From an uncultured Oscillospiraceae bacterium (GTDB lineage: Bacteria > Bacillota > Clostridia > Oscillospirales > Oscillospiraceae): a DNA stretch of 21,143 nt. The position numbers and the translations under genes were made by a program. This document shows, piece after piece, positions 1-6,808 of this stretch; the stretch's first letter is position 1; each line of letters begins with the position of its first letter. The notes below the pieces were generated by a model. That model searched no databases and had not been told where the DNA came from. It worked only from the letters and a program-made list of their open reading frames with translations. The stretch spans positions 1-21,143 of the forward strand of contig CAAFMG010000107.1 in the NCBI GenBank assembly GCA_900763965.1. Direction: 5' to 3'.

Positions 1-4
1 ATGA

Positions 5-181
5 CCAACAGCGAGAGATTTTTCGCCTGATGAAGCCATTTTTTCGCGGGAATACTTTGTGTATTGCAAGGAAAAATGGCGCACAGCAGGCGGAAAAGAC
101 CCGCTGTTTGGGTGTGTTGACGGTTTTCAGATAGACCCTAATACACAGAATGTTTTTATGTTTTTGGAGGTATCCCCATGA
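5..181 (+). other. Possible 3' remnant of an upstream gene, overlapping the DUF975 gene by ATGA
   Basis: A reading frame is open from just after a TGA at 2-4 to a TGA at 179-181. Its last 58 codons read like real protein, with a mixed, aromatic-rich composition and an end reading FMFLEVSP. The stop overlaps the ATG of the next gene as ATGA, the usual mark of a translationally coupled gene pair. No ATG start is visible; a GTG at 59 is the only near candidate. A second frame is open from the window edge to a TAG at 132-134. It could be a gene end, a decayed gene or chance, and no family is recognised. Confidence 0.3.
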
Positions 182-1170
182 CGATCCCCAGTTTTAAGCT
201 GATGAAATCCCGGGCGGCGGAACGGCTGCGCGCATCGGAAAATGCAGGCCGGGTGACGGCTGTCTTTGCCGGTGCCACGGCGGGACTGATGGCCCTGTCG
301 GCGGTTGTGACCTACGGACTGGGCCTGAAAATTTCCCAGACCGGCGGCCTGAGCAATATGGGGCTGCGTTCGGTGCTGAGCACGGTGCAGTCTGTGCTGC
401 CCATGGTGGTGAGCATGATCGTGATGTGCCTGGAGCTGGGGTATCTGGCAGCCATGCTGCGGGTCTCCCGGGAGCAGTATGTTTCCCGGCAGACCTTGAA
501 GCTGGGCTTCAGCCGGTTCTGGGTGCTGTTTCGTTGCCGGATCCTGCAAAGTCTGATGTACTCTGGGGCGGGCTTTGTGGCCTTCTGGGTGGCGATGCAG
601 ATTTATCTGTTCACCCCGCTTTCTCAGAAAGCCCAGACACTGCTGATGCCCTACCTGTCCGATGCCAATGCCGTTCTGGCGGTGCTGGCGGACGAGGCTC
701 TGATGATGCAGATCGTCAAGGCCATGATCCCCATGTTTGTGCTGACGGCAGTGCTGTTTCTGCCTCTGGCGGCGATGCTGTATTATTCCATGCGGATGAC
801 GGATTATGTCATCATCGACCAGCCGGGCATGGGCGCTCTCTACGCCATTGGCGAGAGCCGGAAAATGACCAAGGGCAGCCGGATGCGGCTGTTTCGGCTG
901 GATCTGAGCTTCTGGTGGTGGTATGTCATCAGCCTGCTGACGATGCTGGTGTGCTACGGCCAGGAGATTTTGGCAGCTTTGGGCATTTCCTTGTCCCTTC
1001 CCAAGGATGCAGGCTACTTCTTGTTTATGGGAGCGTACCTTGTCCTCCAGTTTGTCACCTGGTACTTCCTGCGCAGCCGCGTGGAAGTGGTCTACGCCCA
1101 GGCCTACGATGCCCTGAAGCCCCGCCAGAGCAGCGATGGCGTGGTGCTGGGTAATATCTTCCAGATGTAG
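178..1170 (+). CDS. DUF975 family integral membrane protein
   Basis: This 330-residue protein is strongly hydrophobic, with about six membrane segments (around residues 28-48, 70-92, 120-145, 180-205, 245-270 and 280-300). The stretch GESRKMTKGSRMRLFRLDLS, followed by a Trp-rich membrane helix and a C-terminal region ending FLRSRVEVVYAQAYDALK, matches the layout of the DUF975 family. In that family a Ser/Lys-rich loop precedes a FxxxLSF-type helix and the last helix leads to an aromatic xxFYxxL tail. The start is supported by TTGGAGG about 8 bases upstream. No biochemical function is established for the family. The gene converges on the nifS-nifU-rrf2 operon and shares a terminator with it. 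Confidence 0.7.
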   Translation: MTIPSFKLMKSRAAERLRASENAGRVTAVFAGATAGLMALSAVVTYGLGLKISQTGGLSNMGLRSVLSTVQSVLPMVVSMIVMCLELGYLAAMLRVSREQYVSRQTLKLGFSRFWVLFRCRILQSLMYSGAGFVAFWVAMQIYLFTPLSQKAQTLLMPYLSDANAVLAVLADEALMMQIVKAMIPMFVLTAVLFLPLAAMLYYSMRMTDYVIIDQPGMGALYAIGESRKMTKGSRMRLFRLDLSFWWWYVISLLTMLVCYGQEILAALGISLSLPKDAGYFLFMGAYLVLQFVTWYFLRSRVEVVYAQAYDALKPRQSSDGVVLGNIFQM

Positions 1171-1215
1171 CACCGTATATTTAATATAGTATAATCGTAT
1201 GAAGTCCTATAACAC

Positions 1216-1247
1216 AAAGGGTGTGCCGCAGATGCAGCACACCCTTT
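1216..1247. terminator. Bidirectional terminator hairpin between convergent genes
   Basis: AAAGGGTGTGC (1216-1226) pairs with GCACACCCTTT (1237-1247) in an 11-bp stem around a 10-base loop, between the end of the DUF975 gene and the end of rrf2. The flanks are AT-rich on both sides, which fits use in both directions. The U-tracts are short. Confidence 0.65.
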
Positions 1248-1258
1248 ATATTCTTATA

Positions 1259-1681
1259 TTATTCTGTCTCGTTTTTGCTGTCCTTCAGAAGGTCTGCCAG
1301 GGTGATCCCTTCAAAGAAGTCGTGGATCATCTTATCCAGCCGGTTCCACATGGGCCTGGCCTGACAGCACTCAGCCCGGGAACAGGCGGCGGCACCCTGG
1401 GCGGTGCAGGAGACGGCATCCAGACTGCCTTCCATCAGCTGCAAAATGCTGCCGATGGTGTATTCCTCCGGCCGGCGGTTCAGGCGGTAGCCGCCGCCCT
1501 TGCCGTGGAGGGCATCTACAAACCCTGCTTTAGAAAGGGTTGCCATAATGGATTCCAGATACTTTTGCGAGATGTCCTCAGTCCCTGCAATTTCCTTCAG
1601 AGGAATGTAATCCTCGCTGTCCTGCAAGGCCAGACACACCATCACCCGCAGGGCATAGCGTCCCTTCGTCGATACGATCAT
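1259..1681 (-). CDS. Rrf2 family Fe-S-type transcriptional regulator (IscR-like)
   Basis: This 140-residue protein begins MIVSTKGRYALRVMVCLA, the standard Rrf2/IscR start, with the winged helix-turn-helix at about residues 1-65 and the GKGGGYRLNR wing at 60-69. The dimerisation part carries Cys92, Cys100 and Cys105/106, close in position and spacing to the three [2Fe-2S] ligands of IscR (92, 98, 104), so it probably senses Fe-S status. It is the last gene of nifS-nifU-rrf2, with only three bases after the nifU stop and no clear ribosome site of its own, which suggests translational coupling. The likely target is the palindrome at the operon promoter (3353-3371). In many bacteria the regulator comes first in such operons; here it is last. 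Confidence 0.88.
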   Translation of the reverse strand: MIVSTKGRYALRVMVCLALQDSEDYIPLKEIAGTEDISQKYLESIMATLSKAGFVDALHGKGGGYRLNRRPEEYTIGSILQLMEGSLDAVSCTAQGAAACSRAECCQARPMWNRLDKMIHDFFEGITLADLLKDSKNETE

Positions 1682-1684
1682 AAG

Positions 1685-2116
1685 CTATTCGTGGCAGTGA
1701 CCGCAGCTGGCGCAGTCGGGGAATTGGCTCTTGTCGTAGGGAATGTTGTTCCTGTCGTAGTAATCCCGCAGGGCGTTCTTAATGGCTTCCTCAGCCAGAA
1801 CGGAGCAGTGGATCTTGTGGGCGGGCAGACCGTCCAGAGCCTCGGTGACGGCCTTGTTGGTCAGGGCCATGGCCTCAGAGATGGGCTTGCCCTTGATCAT
1901 TTCCGTAGCCATGGAGGAGGAGGCAATGGCGGAGCCGCAGCCGAAGGTCTCGAAGCTTACATCCTTGATGATGTCGTCCTCGATCTTCAGATAGATTTTC
2001 ATAATATCGCCGCACTTGGCGTTGCCCACTTCGCCGATGCCGTTGGCATCCTCCAGAACACCCACATTCCGGGGGTGCATCAGATGGTCCATAACCTTTT
2101 CACTGTAAAGTGCCAT
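1685..2116 (-). CDS. nifU: Fe-S cluster scaffold protein, IscU/NifU N-terminal type
   Basis: This 143-residue scaffold protein assembles [2Fe-2S]/[4Fe-4S] clusters using sulfur from the cysteine desulfurase encoded upstream. The three scaffold cysteines are visible: Cys35 in NAKCGD, with the conserved Asp37; Cys60 in FGCGSAIASSS; and Cys104 in HCSVLAE. After the conserved domain the protein ends in an extra Cys cluster, CASCGHCHE (Cys135, 138, 141), seen in many clostridial versions and absent from E. coli IscU. AGGAG lies upstream of the ATG, and 17 bases separate the gene from nifS. This is the single-domain scaffold, without the C-terminal NifU domain of diazotrophs. The gene can serve general Fe-S assembly and may also supply the nitrogenase-like cluster 5 kb away (inference). 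Confidence 0.93.
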   Translation of the reverse strand: MALYSEKVMDHLMHPRNVGVLEDANGIGEVGNAKCGDIMKIYLKIEDDIIKDVSFETFGCGSAIASSSMATEMIKGKPISEAMALTNKAVTEALDGLPAHKIHCSVLAEEAIKNALRDYYDRNNIPYDKSQFPDCASCGHCHE

Positions 2117-2133
2117 ATCGCAAATCTCCTAAC

Positions 2134-3321
2134 TTATAAGATATACTGTCTCTTGCCGTTTTGCAGATCCCGCCACACAGGGCTCATGCTCCGCAGATGC
2201 TCCACCACCTGGGGGACCACCTTGAGAATGTGATCCATTTCCTCCATGGTGTTGTAATCGCTGAGGGAAAGACGCAGGGAGCCGTGGGCCACATCGTGTA
2301 CCCGGCCGATGGCCAGCAGCACATGGCTGGGATCCAGAGAGCCGGAGGTACAGGCGGAGCCGGAGGAGGCGCATACCCCCATGGCATCCATATACAGAAG
2401 CAGGCTTTCTCCTTCGATGCCTTCAAAGCAGAAGCTGACATTGTTGGGCAGACGATGCACCGGATCGCCGTTCAGGGCGCTGTGGGGGATCTTGCTCAGA
2501 CCCTCGATCAGCTTGTCCCGCATGGCAGCCACCCGGGGCATCTGCTCGTCCATACGGTCGCAGGCCTCCTTCATGGCGGCGGCCATGCCGCAGATACCGG
2601 GGATGTTCTCGGTGCCGCCCCGCTTGCCCCGCTCCTGAGCGCCGCCCTCGATGATGTTCACCAGGGGAATGCCCTTGCGGACATACAGTGCGCCCACGCC
2701 CTTGGGGCCGTGGAACTTGTGGGCGGACAGGCTGAGCATATCAATGTTCTGCTCTTTGACGTTGATGGGCACATGGCCTACAGCCTGGACGGCATCGGTG
2801 TGGAAGGGAATACCGGCCTGCTTGCAGATGGCGCCGATCTCCGGGATGGGCAGGATGGAGCCGATCTCGTTGTTGGCGTACATGGTGGTGACCAGACAGG
2901 TGTCCTCCCGAATGGCATCCTTGACCTGCTGGGCGGTGATATTGTGGTTGGTGCGAACATCCAGATAGGTGACGGTGAAGCCTTCCTTTTCCAGTTTGTT
3001 CAGGGTGTGCAGCACGGCATGGTGCTCAAAGGCAGTGGTGATGATGTGCTTCTTGCCCTTCATGGCACCGAACCGGGCAGCGGAGATGATGGCCTGGTTG
3101 TCGGCCTCACTGCCGCCGGAGGTGAAGATGATCTCCTTGGGGTCGCAGCCCAGACAGGCGGCAACGGTGGCACGGGCTCCGTCCAGCGCTTCCTTGGCCC
3201 GCTGACCCACAGAGTGCAGGCTGGAAGGGTTGCCGTAGATTTTATCAAAATAGGGCAGCATGGCGGCAATGGCCGTCTGGCTCATCGCCGTGGTGGCTGC
3301 GTTATCGGCATATACTTGCAT
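2134..3321 (-). CDS. nifS: Cysteine desulfurase, NifS/IscS class I
   Basis: This 395-residue PLP enzyme releases sulfur from L-cysteine as a persulfide for Fe-S cluster assembly. The N-terminus YADNAATT and GNPSSLHSVG are family hallmarks. The PLP lysine is Lys202 in SAHKFHGPKG, a conserved His sits in FEHHAV (100-101), and the persulfide-forming cysteine is Cys324 in SSGSACTSG on a long mobile loop, as in class I enzymes. The start is set by GGAGG at 3329-3333 (minus strand), seven bases before ATG. It is the first gene of the nifS-nifU-rrf2 operon behind a strong sigma-A promoter. It could equally be called iscS; class I members cannot be separated by sequence alone. Confidence 0.95.
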   Translation of the reverse strand: MQVYADNAATTAMSQTAIAAMLPYFDKIYGNPSSLHSVGQRAKEALDGARATVAACLGCDPKEIIFTSGGSEADNQAIISAARFGAMKGKKHIITTAFEHHAVLHTLNKLEKEGFTVTYLDVRTNHNITAQQVKDAIREDTCLVTTMYANNEIGSILPIPEIGAICKQAGIPFHTDAVQAVGHVPINVKEQNIDMLSLSAHKFHGPKGVGALYVRKGIPLVNIIEGGAQERGKRGGTENIPGICGMAAAMKEACDRMDEQMPRVAAMRDKLIEGLSKIPHSALNGDPVHRLPNNVSFCFEGIEGESLLLYMDAMGVCASSGSACTSGSLDPSHVLLAIGRVHDVAHGSLRLSLSDYNTMEEMDHILKVVPQVVEHLRSMSPVWRDLQNGKRQYIL

Positions 3322-3352
3322 AGGAATACCTCCAAATGTGATTAACCTATTA

Positions 3353-3371
3353 ACCTACTAAGTCTATAGGT
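3353..3371. promoter_or_regulatory. Candidate Rrf2 operator at the nifS start site
   Basis: ACCTA and TAGGT (plus strand 3353-3357 and 3367-3371) form an inverted repeat with nine bases between. It lies directly downstream of the -10 box, over the expected transcription start. Next to it, 3341-3357 is a tandem repeat of TTAACCTA. Position and symmetry fit autorepression by the Rrf2 protein encoded last in the operon; binding is inferred. Confidence 0.5.
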
Positions 3372-3400
3372 AATATACCACCGCCCCCAGGCTTTGTCAA
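3372..3400 (-). promoter_or_regulatory. Sigma-A promoter of nifS-nifU-rrf2
   Basis: On the minus strand TTGACA (3400-3395) and TATATT (3377-3372) are separated by exactly 17 bases. This gives a perfect -35 and a 5/6 -10, about 50 bases before the nifS ATG. Confidence 0.85.
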
Positions 3401-3421
3401 TAAAAAATTTCAGGGTTACGG

Positions 3422-3877
3422 TCAGGGCAGCAAAAACCCTTCTACCACCTGGGCCACCTGTTCCAAACCGGCCAGATCTGCCGGGGTGAACCGGCCTACG
3501 GTGGGGCTGTCAATATCCAAAACGCCCCAGATTTTTCCGCCAGCATGAAGGGGGATCACCACCTCAGCATTGGAAGCGCTGTCACAGGCAATATGTCCCG
3601 GGAAATCGTGGACATTGTACACCAGCTGGGACTTGTCCTGCTGGGCGGCGGTACCGCAGACACCCTTACCCATGGCGATGCGGACACAGGCGGGCTTTCC
3701 CTGGAAGGGGCCCAGAACCAGAAGATCCTGTTCCAGCTTGTAAAAACCTGCCCAGTTGATATCCGGCAGGTGCTGCCACAGCAGAGCGGAGGCGTTGGCC
3801 AGGTTGGAAATTTCATAGGGCACCCCGTCCGTCAGGGACACCAGCCGCTGGGCGATGAATTTGTAATTGACTTCCAT
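3422..3877 (-). CDS. msrC: Free methionine-(R)-sulfoxide reductase (GAF domain, fRMsr)
   Basis: This 151-residue single GAF-domain protein is predicted to reduce free L-methionine-(R)-sulfoxide, an oxidative-damage repair step in the cytoplasm. Three cysteines sit at 64 (PACVRI), 74 (GVCGTAA) and 98 (HIACDS). Their spacing of 10 and 24 residues is the same as the catalytic Cys84/94/118 of E. coli fRMsr. The motif NWAGFY near residue 41 and VLDIDSP at 119-125 are also typical. AAGGAG precedes the ATG and a TATACT -10-like box lies upstream, without an obvious -35. No clear terminator separates it from the nifS promoter downstream, so some read-through into the Fe-S operon is possible. Confidence 0.9.
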   Translation of the reverse strand: MEVNYKFIAQRLVSLTDGVPYEISNLANASALLWQHLPDINWAGFYKLEQDLLVLGPFQGKPACVRIAMGKGVCGTAAQQDKSQLVYNVHDFPGHIACDSASNAEVVIPLHAGGKIWGVLDIDSPTVGRFTPADLAGLEQVAQVVEGFLLP

Positions 3878-4061
3878 TGCAAAGATCTCCTTATTTATAT
3901 AGTATAAACACGGTGCATACCTGCATAACAGTGCTCCCGGATTTTGGGATACTTCCCATCATACAGGGCAGCGCTTGAGATTGCAAGGGATAATTTGCCG
4001 TTTTTGCCAGTTCCTTCCTGATTTTTCGACTTTTTCAGCGGTTACATTCCGGATGCAGGGT

Positions 4062-4068
4062 CATATTA
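4062..4068 (+). promoter_or_regulatory. Possible forespore sigma-factor -10 box before spoIVB
   Basis: CATATTA matches the -10 consensus of sigma-G (and resembles sigma-F). It lies 28 bases before the ATG of spoIVB, a gene known in Bacillus to be forespore-expressed. I see no convincing -35 box at the right distance, so this is tentative. Confidence 0.35.
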
Positions 4069-4095
4069 AGAGCAGAGCGAAAAGGAGGGCTGAAA

Positions 4096-5058
4096 ATGAA
4101 ACGGCTGTGTTATCGCGTTGCATTGGCGATGTGCTTTTTATGGATCACAATCACCCCAGCTTTGGCGGCGGCGTATCTGATCCCCGGCGGTCAGGTGGTG
4201 GGCTTGCAGCTGCAAAACGGCAGTGTCACCGTGGCGGCGTTTGACGATGCCTTGGGGGCAGGGGCCAGGGAAGCGGGGCTAAAGATCGGCGATCAAATCT
4301 GTGAAATCGACGGAATGCCCATTACCTGTGCCCAGGATGTGCGCAGGGCATTGGCCCGGCAGACCGGGGAAATTTCCCTTTGCGTGCGCAGAAACGGAAA
4401 AGAACGCACCGTCTGCATGGTTCCCCAGTCCACCGCCGACGGCCCCCGGCTGGGGATCCATCTGAAACAGGGGATCACCGGCATCGGCACCGTCACTTGG
4501 TATGATCCTGCCACCGGGCGGTTTGGAACGCTGGGCCACGGTGTCAGCCAAACCGGCGGCGGCCTGCTGGCCATGACCGGGGGAGAGGCTTTCCGGGCTC
4601 AGGTGGTTGGGGTAAAAAAAGGAAAATGCGGGGATCCCGGAGTGCTCAAGGGCTGCGCCGACGGGGTCTGCGGCGGGCTGACGGACAACACCCCCCAGGG
4701 CGTTTTTGGCATCACCGACACAGGCTGGCAGGGAAATGCGCTGCCTGCGGCGGATTACGCCGATGTGCATACCGGAAAGGCAGCCATCCGCTCCACCGTT
4801 GCCGGAGACCGTGTGCAGGAGTATTCTGTGGAAATTTTGAAGATCTATCCCCGGGAGCGCACCGATGGCCGGAATTTTCTCCTGCGTGTCACCGACCCGG
4901 AGCTGCTGGAAGCCACCGGCGGCATCGTCCAGGGAATGTCCGGCAGTCCCATTTTGCAGGACGGCAAACTCATCGGCGCCGTCACCCATGTGCTGATCAA
5001 TGAGCCTGCGGCGGGCTATGGCATCTTTATTGAAAATATGCTGGAAGCGGCGGGATGA
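4096..5058 (+). CDS. spoIVB: SpoIVB sporulation peptidase (PDZ + S55 serine protease)
   Basis: This 320-residue protein has an N-terminal membrane/signal segment (residues 5-26), a PDZ domain (about 32-108, with GLKIGDQICEIDG) and an S55 peptidase domain. The catalytic triad can be placed by comparison with Bacillus SpoIVB: His148 in GTLGHGV, Asp267 in RVTDPELL and Ser282 in GMSGSPI, with the same 15-residue Asp-Ser spacing. In sporulation SpoIVB is secreted from the forespore and triggers pro-sigma-K processing in the mother cell, so the organism is probably an endospore former. It is shorter than the Bacillus protein (about 425 residues) mainly at the N-terminus. AAAAGGAGGG sets the start. 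The last 40 codons are duplicated downstream at 6529-6652. Confidence 0.92.
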   Translation: MKRLCYRVALAMCFLWITITPALAAAYLIPGGQVVGLQLQNGSVTVAAFDDALGAGAREAGLKIGDQICEIDGMPITCAQDVRRALARQTGEISLCVRRNGKERTVCMVPQSTADGPRLGIHLKQGITGIGTVTWYDPATGRFGTLGHGVSQTGGGLLAMTGGEAFRAQVVGVKKGKCGDPGVLKGCADGVCGGLTDNTPQGVFGITDTGWQGNALPAADYADVHTGKAAIRSTVAGDRVQEYSVEILKIYPRERTDGRNFLLRVTDPELLEATGGIVQGMSGSPILQDGKLIGAVTHVLINEPAAGYGIFIENMLEAAG

Positions 5059-5062
5059 AAAA
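4937..5062 (+). repeat. spoIVB 3'-end repeat, copy 1 (intact)
   Basis: This stretch, from the catalytic-serine codon region of spoIVB to just past its stop, recurs at 6529-6655. The first ~120 bases differ at only a handful of positions, mostly third codon bases. It forms the left boundary of the 1.5-kb cassette carrying the nuclease and DUF6440 genes. Confidence 0.9.
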
Positions 5063-5063
5063 C

Positions 5064-5093
5064 AGCTCTCCCGGAGAGGTTTCCGGGAGAGCT
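5064..5093 (+). terminator. Hairpin after spoIVB
   Basis: AGCTCTCCCGG (5064-5074) and CCGGGAGAGCT (5083-5093) form a perfect 11-bp stem with an 8-base loop, six bases after the spoIVB stop. No run of T follows on the plus strand, so termination may be partial. It also faces the end of the convergent DUF6440 gene. Confidence 0.6.
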
Positions 5094-5112
5094 AGTTCGA
5101 TAAACTGGAATT

Positions 5113-5298
5113 TTACTTTGTAACTATGACTTTTCCTTCAGAATCCAGAAGAGGTGTAATACCAGCCCCGTATCCAGATTTCCAACAAAGATAATTAACT
5201 CCAGTCTCCTTATCTACAAGAATTTGGCGAACGCCTTCATCTTTAAGCGAACTTCCCTCTCTAAATATAACTTCAAATCTTTCTTCTTTCTTTGCCAT
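5113..5298 (-). CDS. DUF6440 family small protein
   Basis: This 61-residue protein reads MAKKEERFEVIFREGS at the start. It contains ILVDKETGVNYLCW followed by GYGAGITPLLDSEGK, the layout I associate with the DUF6440 family, whose function is unknown. GAGGAGG lies just upstream of the ATG. It is 72 bases downstream of the YhcG-like nuclease gene on the same strand and probably shares its transcript. Both lie in AT-richer DNA between the two copies of the spoIVB 3' end, which suggests they arrived together. No signal peptide or membrane segment is visible. Confidence 0.7.
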   Translation of the reverse strand: MAKKEERFEVIFREGSSLKDEGVRQILVDKETGVNYLCWKSGYGAGITPLLDSEGKVIVTK

Positions 5299-5370
5299 GT
5301 GAATTCCTCCTCGTTAAGCGTTAAATTCCGATTTATGAATGCAGGGACAGCAAATGTCATCCCCGTGAAA

Positions 5371-6381
5371 TTATTCCCTTTGAATCCGTTTTTCAATATC
5401 CTCAATCGACGGTAGTTGCCGTTGCAGTTCTTCCGGCAAGCTGCTGGTTACTTTATACGCACTGACACCCATGGGCTTGGACATATCCTTGAGTGCATAT
5501 TCCGCCACCAGGTCATTTTTGCTCTTACACAACAGCAAGCCAATAGAGGGATGATCATTTTCCTTTTTTAGAATCCCATCTACCGCTGAAAGATAGAAAT
5601 TCAGCTGTCCGGCGTATTCCGGCTTGAATTCACCGGTTTTCAGTTCGATCACCACATAACAGCGAAGATTCAGATTGTAAAACAGCAAATCAATGTAAAA
5701 ATCATCTCCACCCACATTCAGGTGATATTGATTTCCAAGGAAGGCGAATCCTGTTCCCAATTCCAACAGTAGCTTTGTAACATCTTTCACAAGTGCCTGT
5801 TCAATATCCCGCTCCATCATATCTTCTTTAAACGGGATAAAGTCAAACACATAGGGGTCTTTCATTGTCTGTGCGGCAAGTTCACTTTGTGGGGAGGGTA
5901 AGCGTTCTTCAAAATTTGCTATTTTCTTAGCCAGCGCTTGGCGTTGATAGAGCCCTATCTCAATTTGGTGTACCAAAACATTGCGTGACCACCCGTTCCC
6001 AGCTGCTTGATCGGCATACCAAATGTGCTCCTCCGCTGTCCTCACCTTATCCATCAATGCAATGTGATGATACCACGTTATTTGTGCAAGCGCCGCTTGC
6101 ACAATTTCAAAGTTCGGAAAACGGAGCGCAAATTTCGCCATATACTTGAGATTTCGCACCGAATACCCTTTTGCTTCCGGGAATGCCAGCCTAATGTCTG
6201 TAGCAAGGTTCTCAATAAATTTATTTCCCCAGGTTTTATGCTCGTTGATGGCTGACCCAATGTCGTAGTACAGGCATATCAGTTCCCTGTTGACATTCAG
6301 CGCTGCCCTATATTGCGCACTTTGGATTTCCTGCTTGATATTCTGTACCAAATCCAAGTACTCGCCACCGTTCATCAGCAT
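5371..6381 (-). CDS. YhcG/DUF1016-type PD-(D/E)XK nuclease domain protein
   Basis: This 336-residue protein has the two-part layout of YhcG/DUF1016. An N-terminal helical domain (about 5-150, with NVNRELICLYYDIGSAI and YSVRNLKYMAKF) is followed by a C-terminal PD-(D/E)XK nuclease fold. Likely catalytic residues are Asp231 in DFYIDLLFY and Glu246/Lys248 in VIELKTGEF, with GQLNFYL after. Such proteins are common in mobile and defence-associated DNA; the target is not known. The frame is open back to 6525, but GGAGG (6394-6390) sits eight bases before the ATG at 6381. The promoter at 6431-6459 lies inside the longer frame, so I prefer 6381; an ATG at 6402 is the alternative. The gene is AT-richer than its neighbours and sits in the spoIVB-flanked cassette. 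Confidence 0.85.
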   Translation of the reverse strand: MLMNGGEYLDLVQNIKQEIQSAQYRAALNVNRELICLYYDIGSAINEHKTWGNKFIENLATDIRLAFPEAKGYSVRNLKYMAKFALRFPNFEIVQAALAQITWYHHIALMDKVRTAEEHIWYADQAAGNGWSRNVLVHQIEIGLYQRQALAKKIANFEERLPSPQSELAAQTMKDPYVFDFIPFKEDMMERDIEQALVKDVTKLLLELGTGFAFLGNQYHLNVGGDDFYIDLLFYNLNLRCYVVIELKTGEFKPEYAGQLNFYLSAVDGILKKENDHPSIGLLLCKSKNDLVAEYALKDMSKPMGVSAYKVTSSLPEELQRQLPSIEDIEKRIQRE

Positions 6382-6430
6382 TTGCAAATCCTCCATTCTC
6401 ATGAAATGAAACACACCTTTTTCTCCGGAT

Positions 6431-6459
6431 ATTTTACCATACAGCGCAAAAGAAAGCAA
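6431..6459 (-). promoter_or_regulatory. Promoter of the nuclease gene (extended -10)
   Basis: On the minus strand TAAAAT (6436-6431) is preceded by TGG, an extended -10. TTGCTT (6459-6454), a 3/6 -35, lies 17 bases upstream. The implied start near 6424 lies 43 bases before the preferred ATG at 6381. Confidence 0.5.
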
Positions 6460-6528
6460 TTGGCTTTCAACAGCACAAATGAAAAGGCTATACAAACATG
6501 TCGTGTTGTTCATAATGACAATCACTCG

Positions 6529-6655
6529 TGTCCGGCAGTCCCATTTTGCAGGACGGCAAGCTCATCGGCGCTGTCCCCATGTGCTGATCAACGAGCCTGC
6601 GGCGGGCTATGGCATCTTTATTGAAAATATGCTGGAAGCGGCTGGGGGATAAAAA
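6529..6655 (+). repeat. spoIVB 3'-end repeat, copy 2 (orphan, frameshifted)
   Basis: This is a second copy of the spoIVB tail, from the Ser282 region to a stop (TAA, 6650-6652). Against copy 1, four of the differences are synonymous (AAA/AAG, GCC/GCT, AAT/AAC, GCG/GCT). One base is missing (GTCACCCATG became GTCCCCATG) and one extra Gly codon precedes the stop. The pattern indicates an origin as a functional gene end in a related genome, with the frameshift coming later. It is headless here and cannot be translated as a gene. Confidence 0.9.
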
Positions 6656-6657
6656 GA

Positions 6658-6696
6658 GCAAATGCATGGACAGATGCAGCCTGTCCATGCATTTGC
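6658..6696 (+). terminator. Long perfect hairpin after the orphan spoIVB tail
   Basis: GCAAATGCATGGACAG (6658-6673) pairs perfectly with CTGTCCATGCATTTGC (6681-6696), a 16-bp stem with a 7-base loop, followed within 25 bases by a CTTTTT stretch. It is probably the original terminator that went with this copy of spoIVB. The intact copy has an unrelated hairpin. Confidence 0.7.
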
Positions 6697-6731
6697 AACA
6701 AATCATTCCTTCCTTTTTCATAAATATGGTG

Positions 6732-6737
6732 TATAAT
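6732..6737 (+). promoter_or_regulatory. Possible -10 box of the Crp/Fnr regulator gene
   Basis: A perfect TATAAT lies 71 bases before the ATG at 6809. No -35 match is visible 16-18 bases upstream, so this is either an activator-dependent promoter or a chance match. Confidence 0.35.
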
Positions 6738-6808
6738 TGGCAACATAAACAAATGTCCGTTCTTGGTATACAGGAGCTGCACACAGATATAAAAGGAGCA
6801 AAGAAATC

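Noticed and set aside
127..1173. 348-codon minus-strand ORF opposite the DUF975 gene
   Set aside because: It is a His/Gln-rich antisense shadow typical of GC-rich coding DNA; the plus strand has a ribosome site, membrane helices and a recognisable family.
6382..6525. N-terminal extension of the nuclease ORF up to 6525
   Set aside because: The best ribosome site and the promoter both lie downstream of 6525, and the extension has no family similarity.
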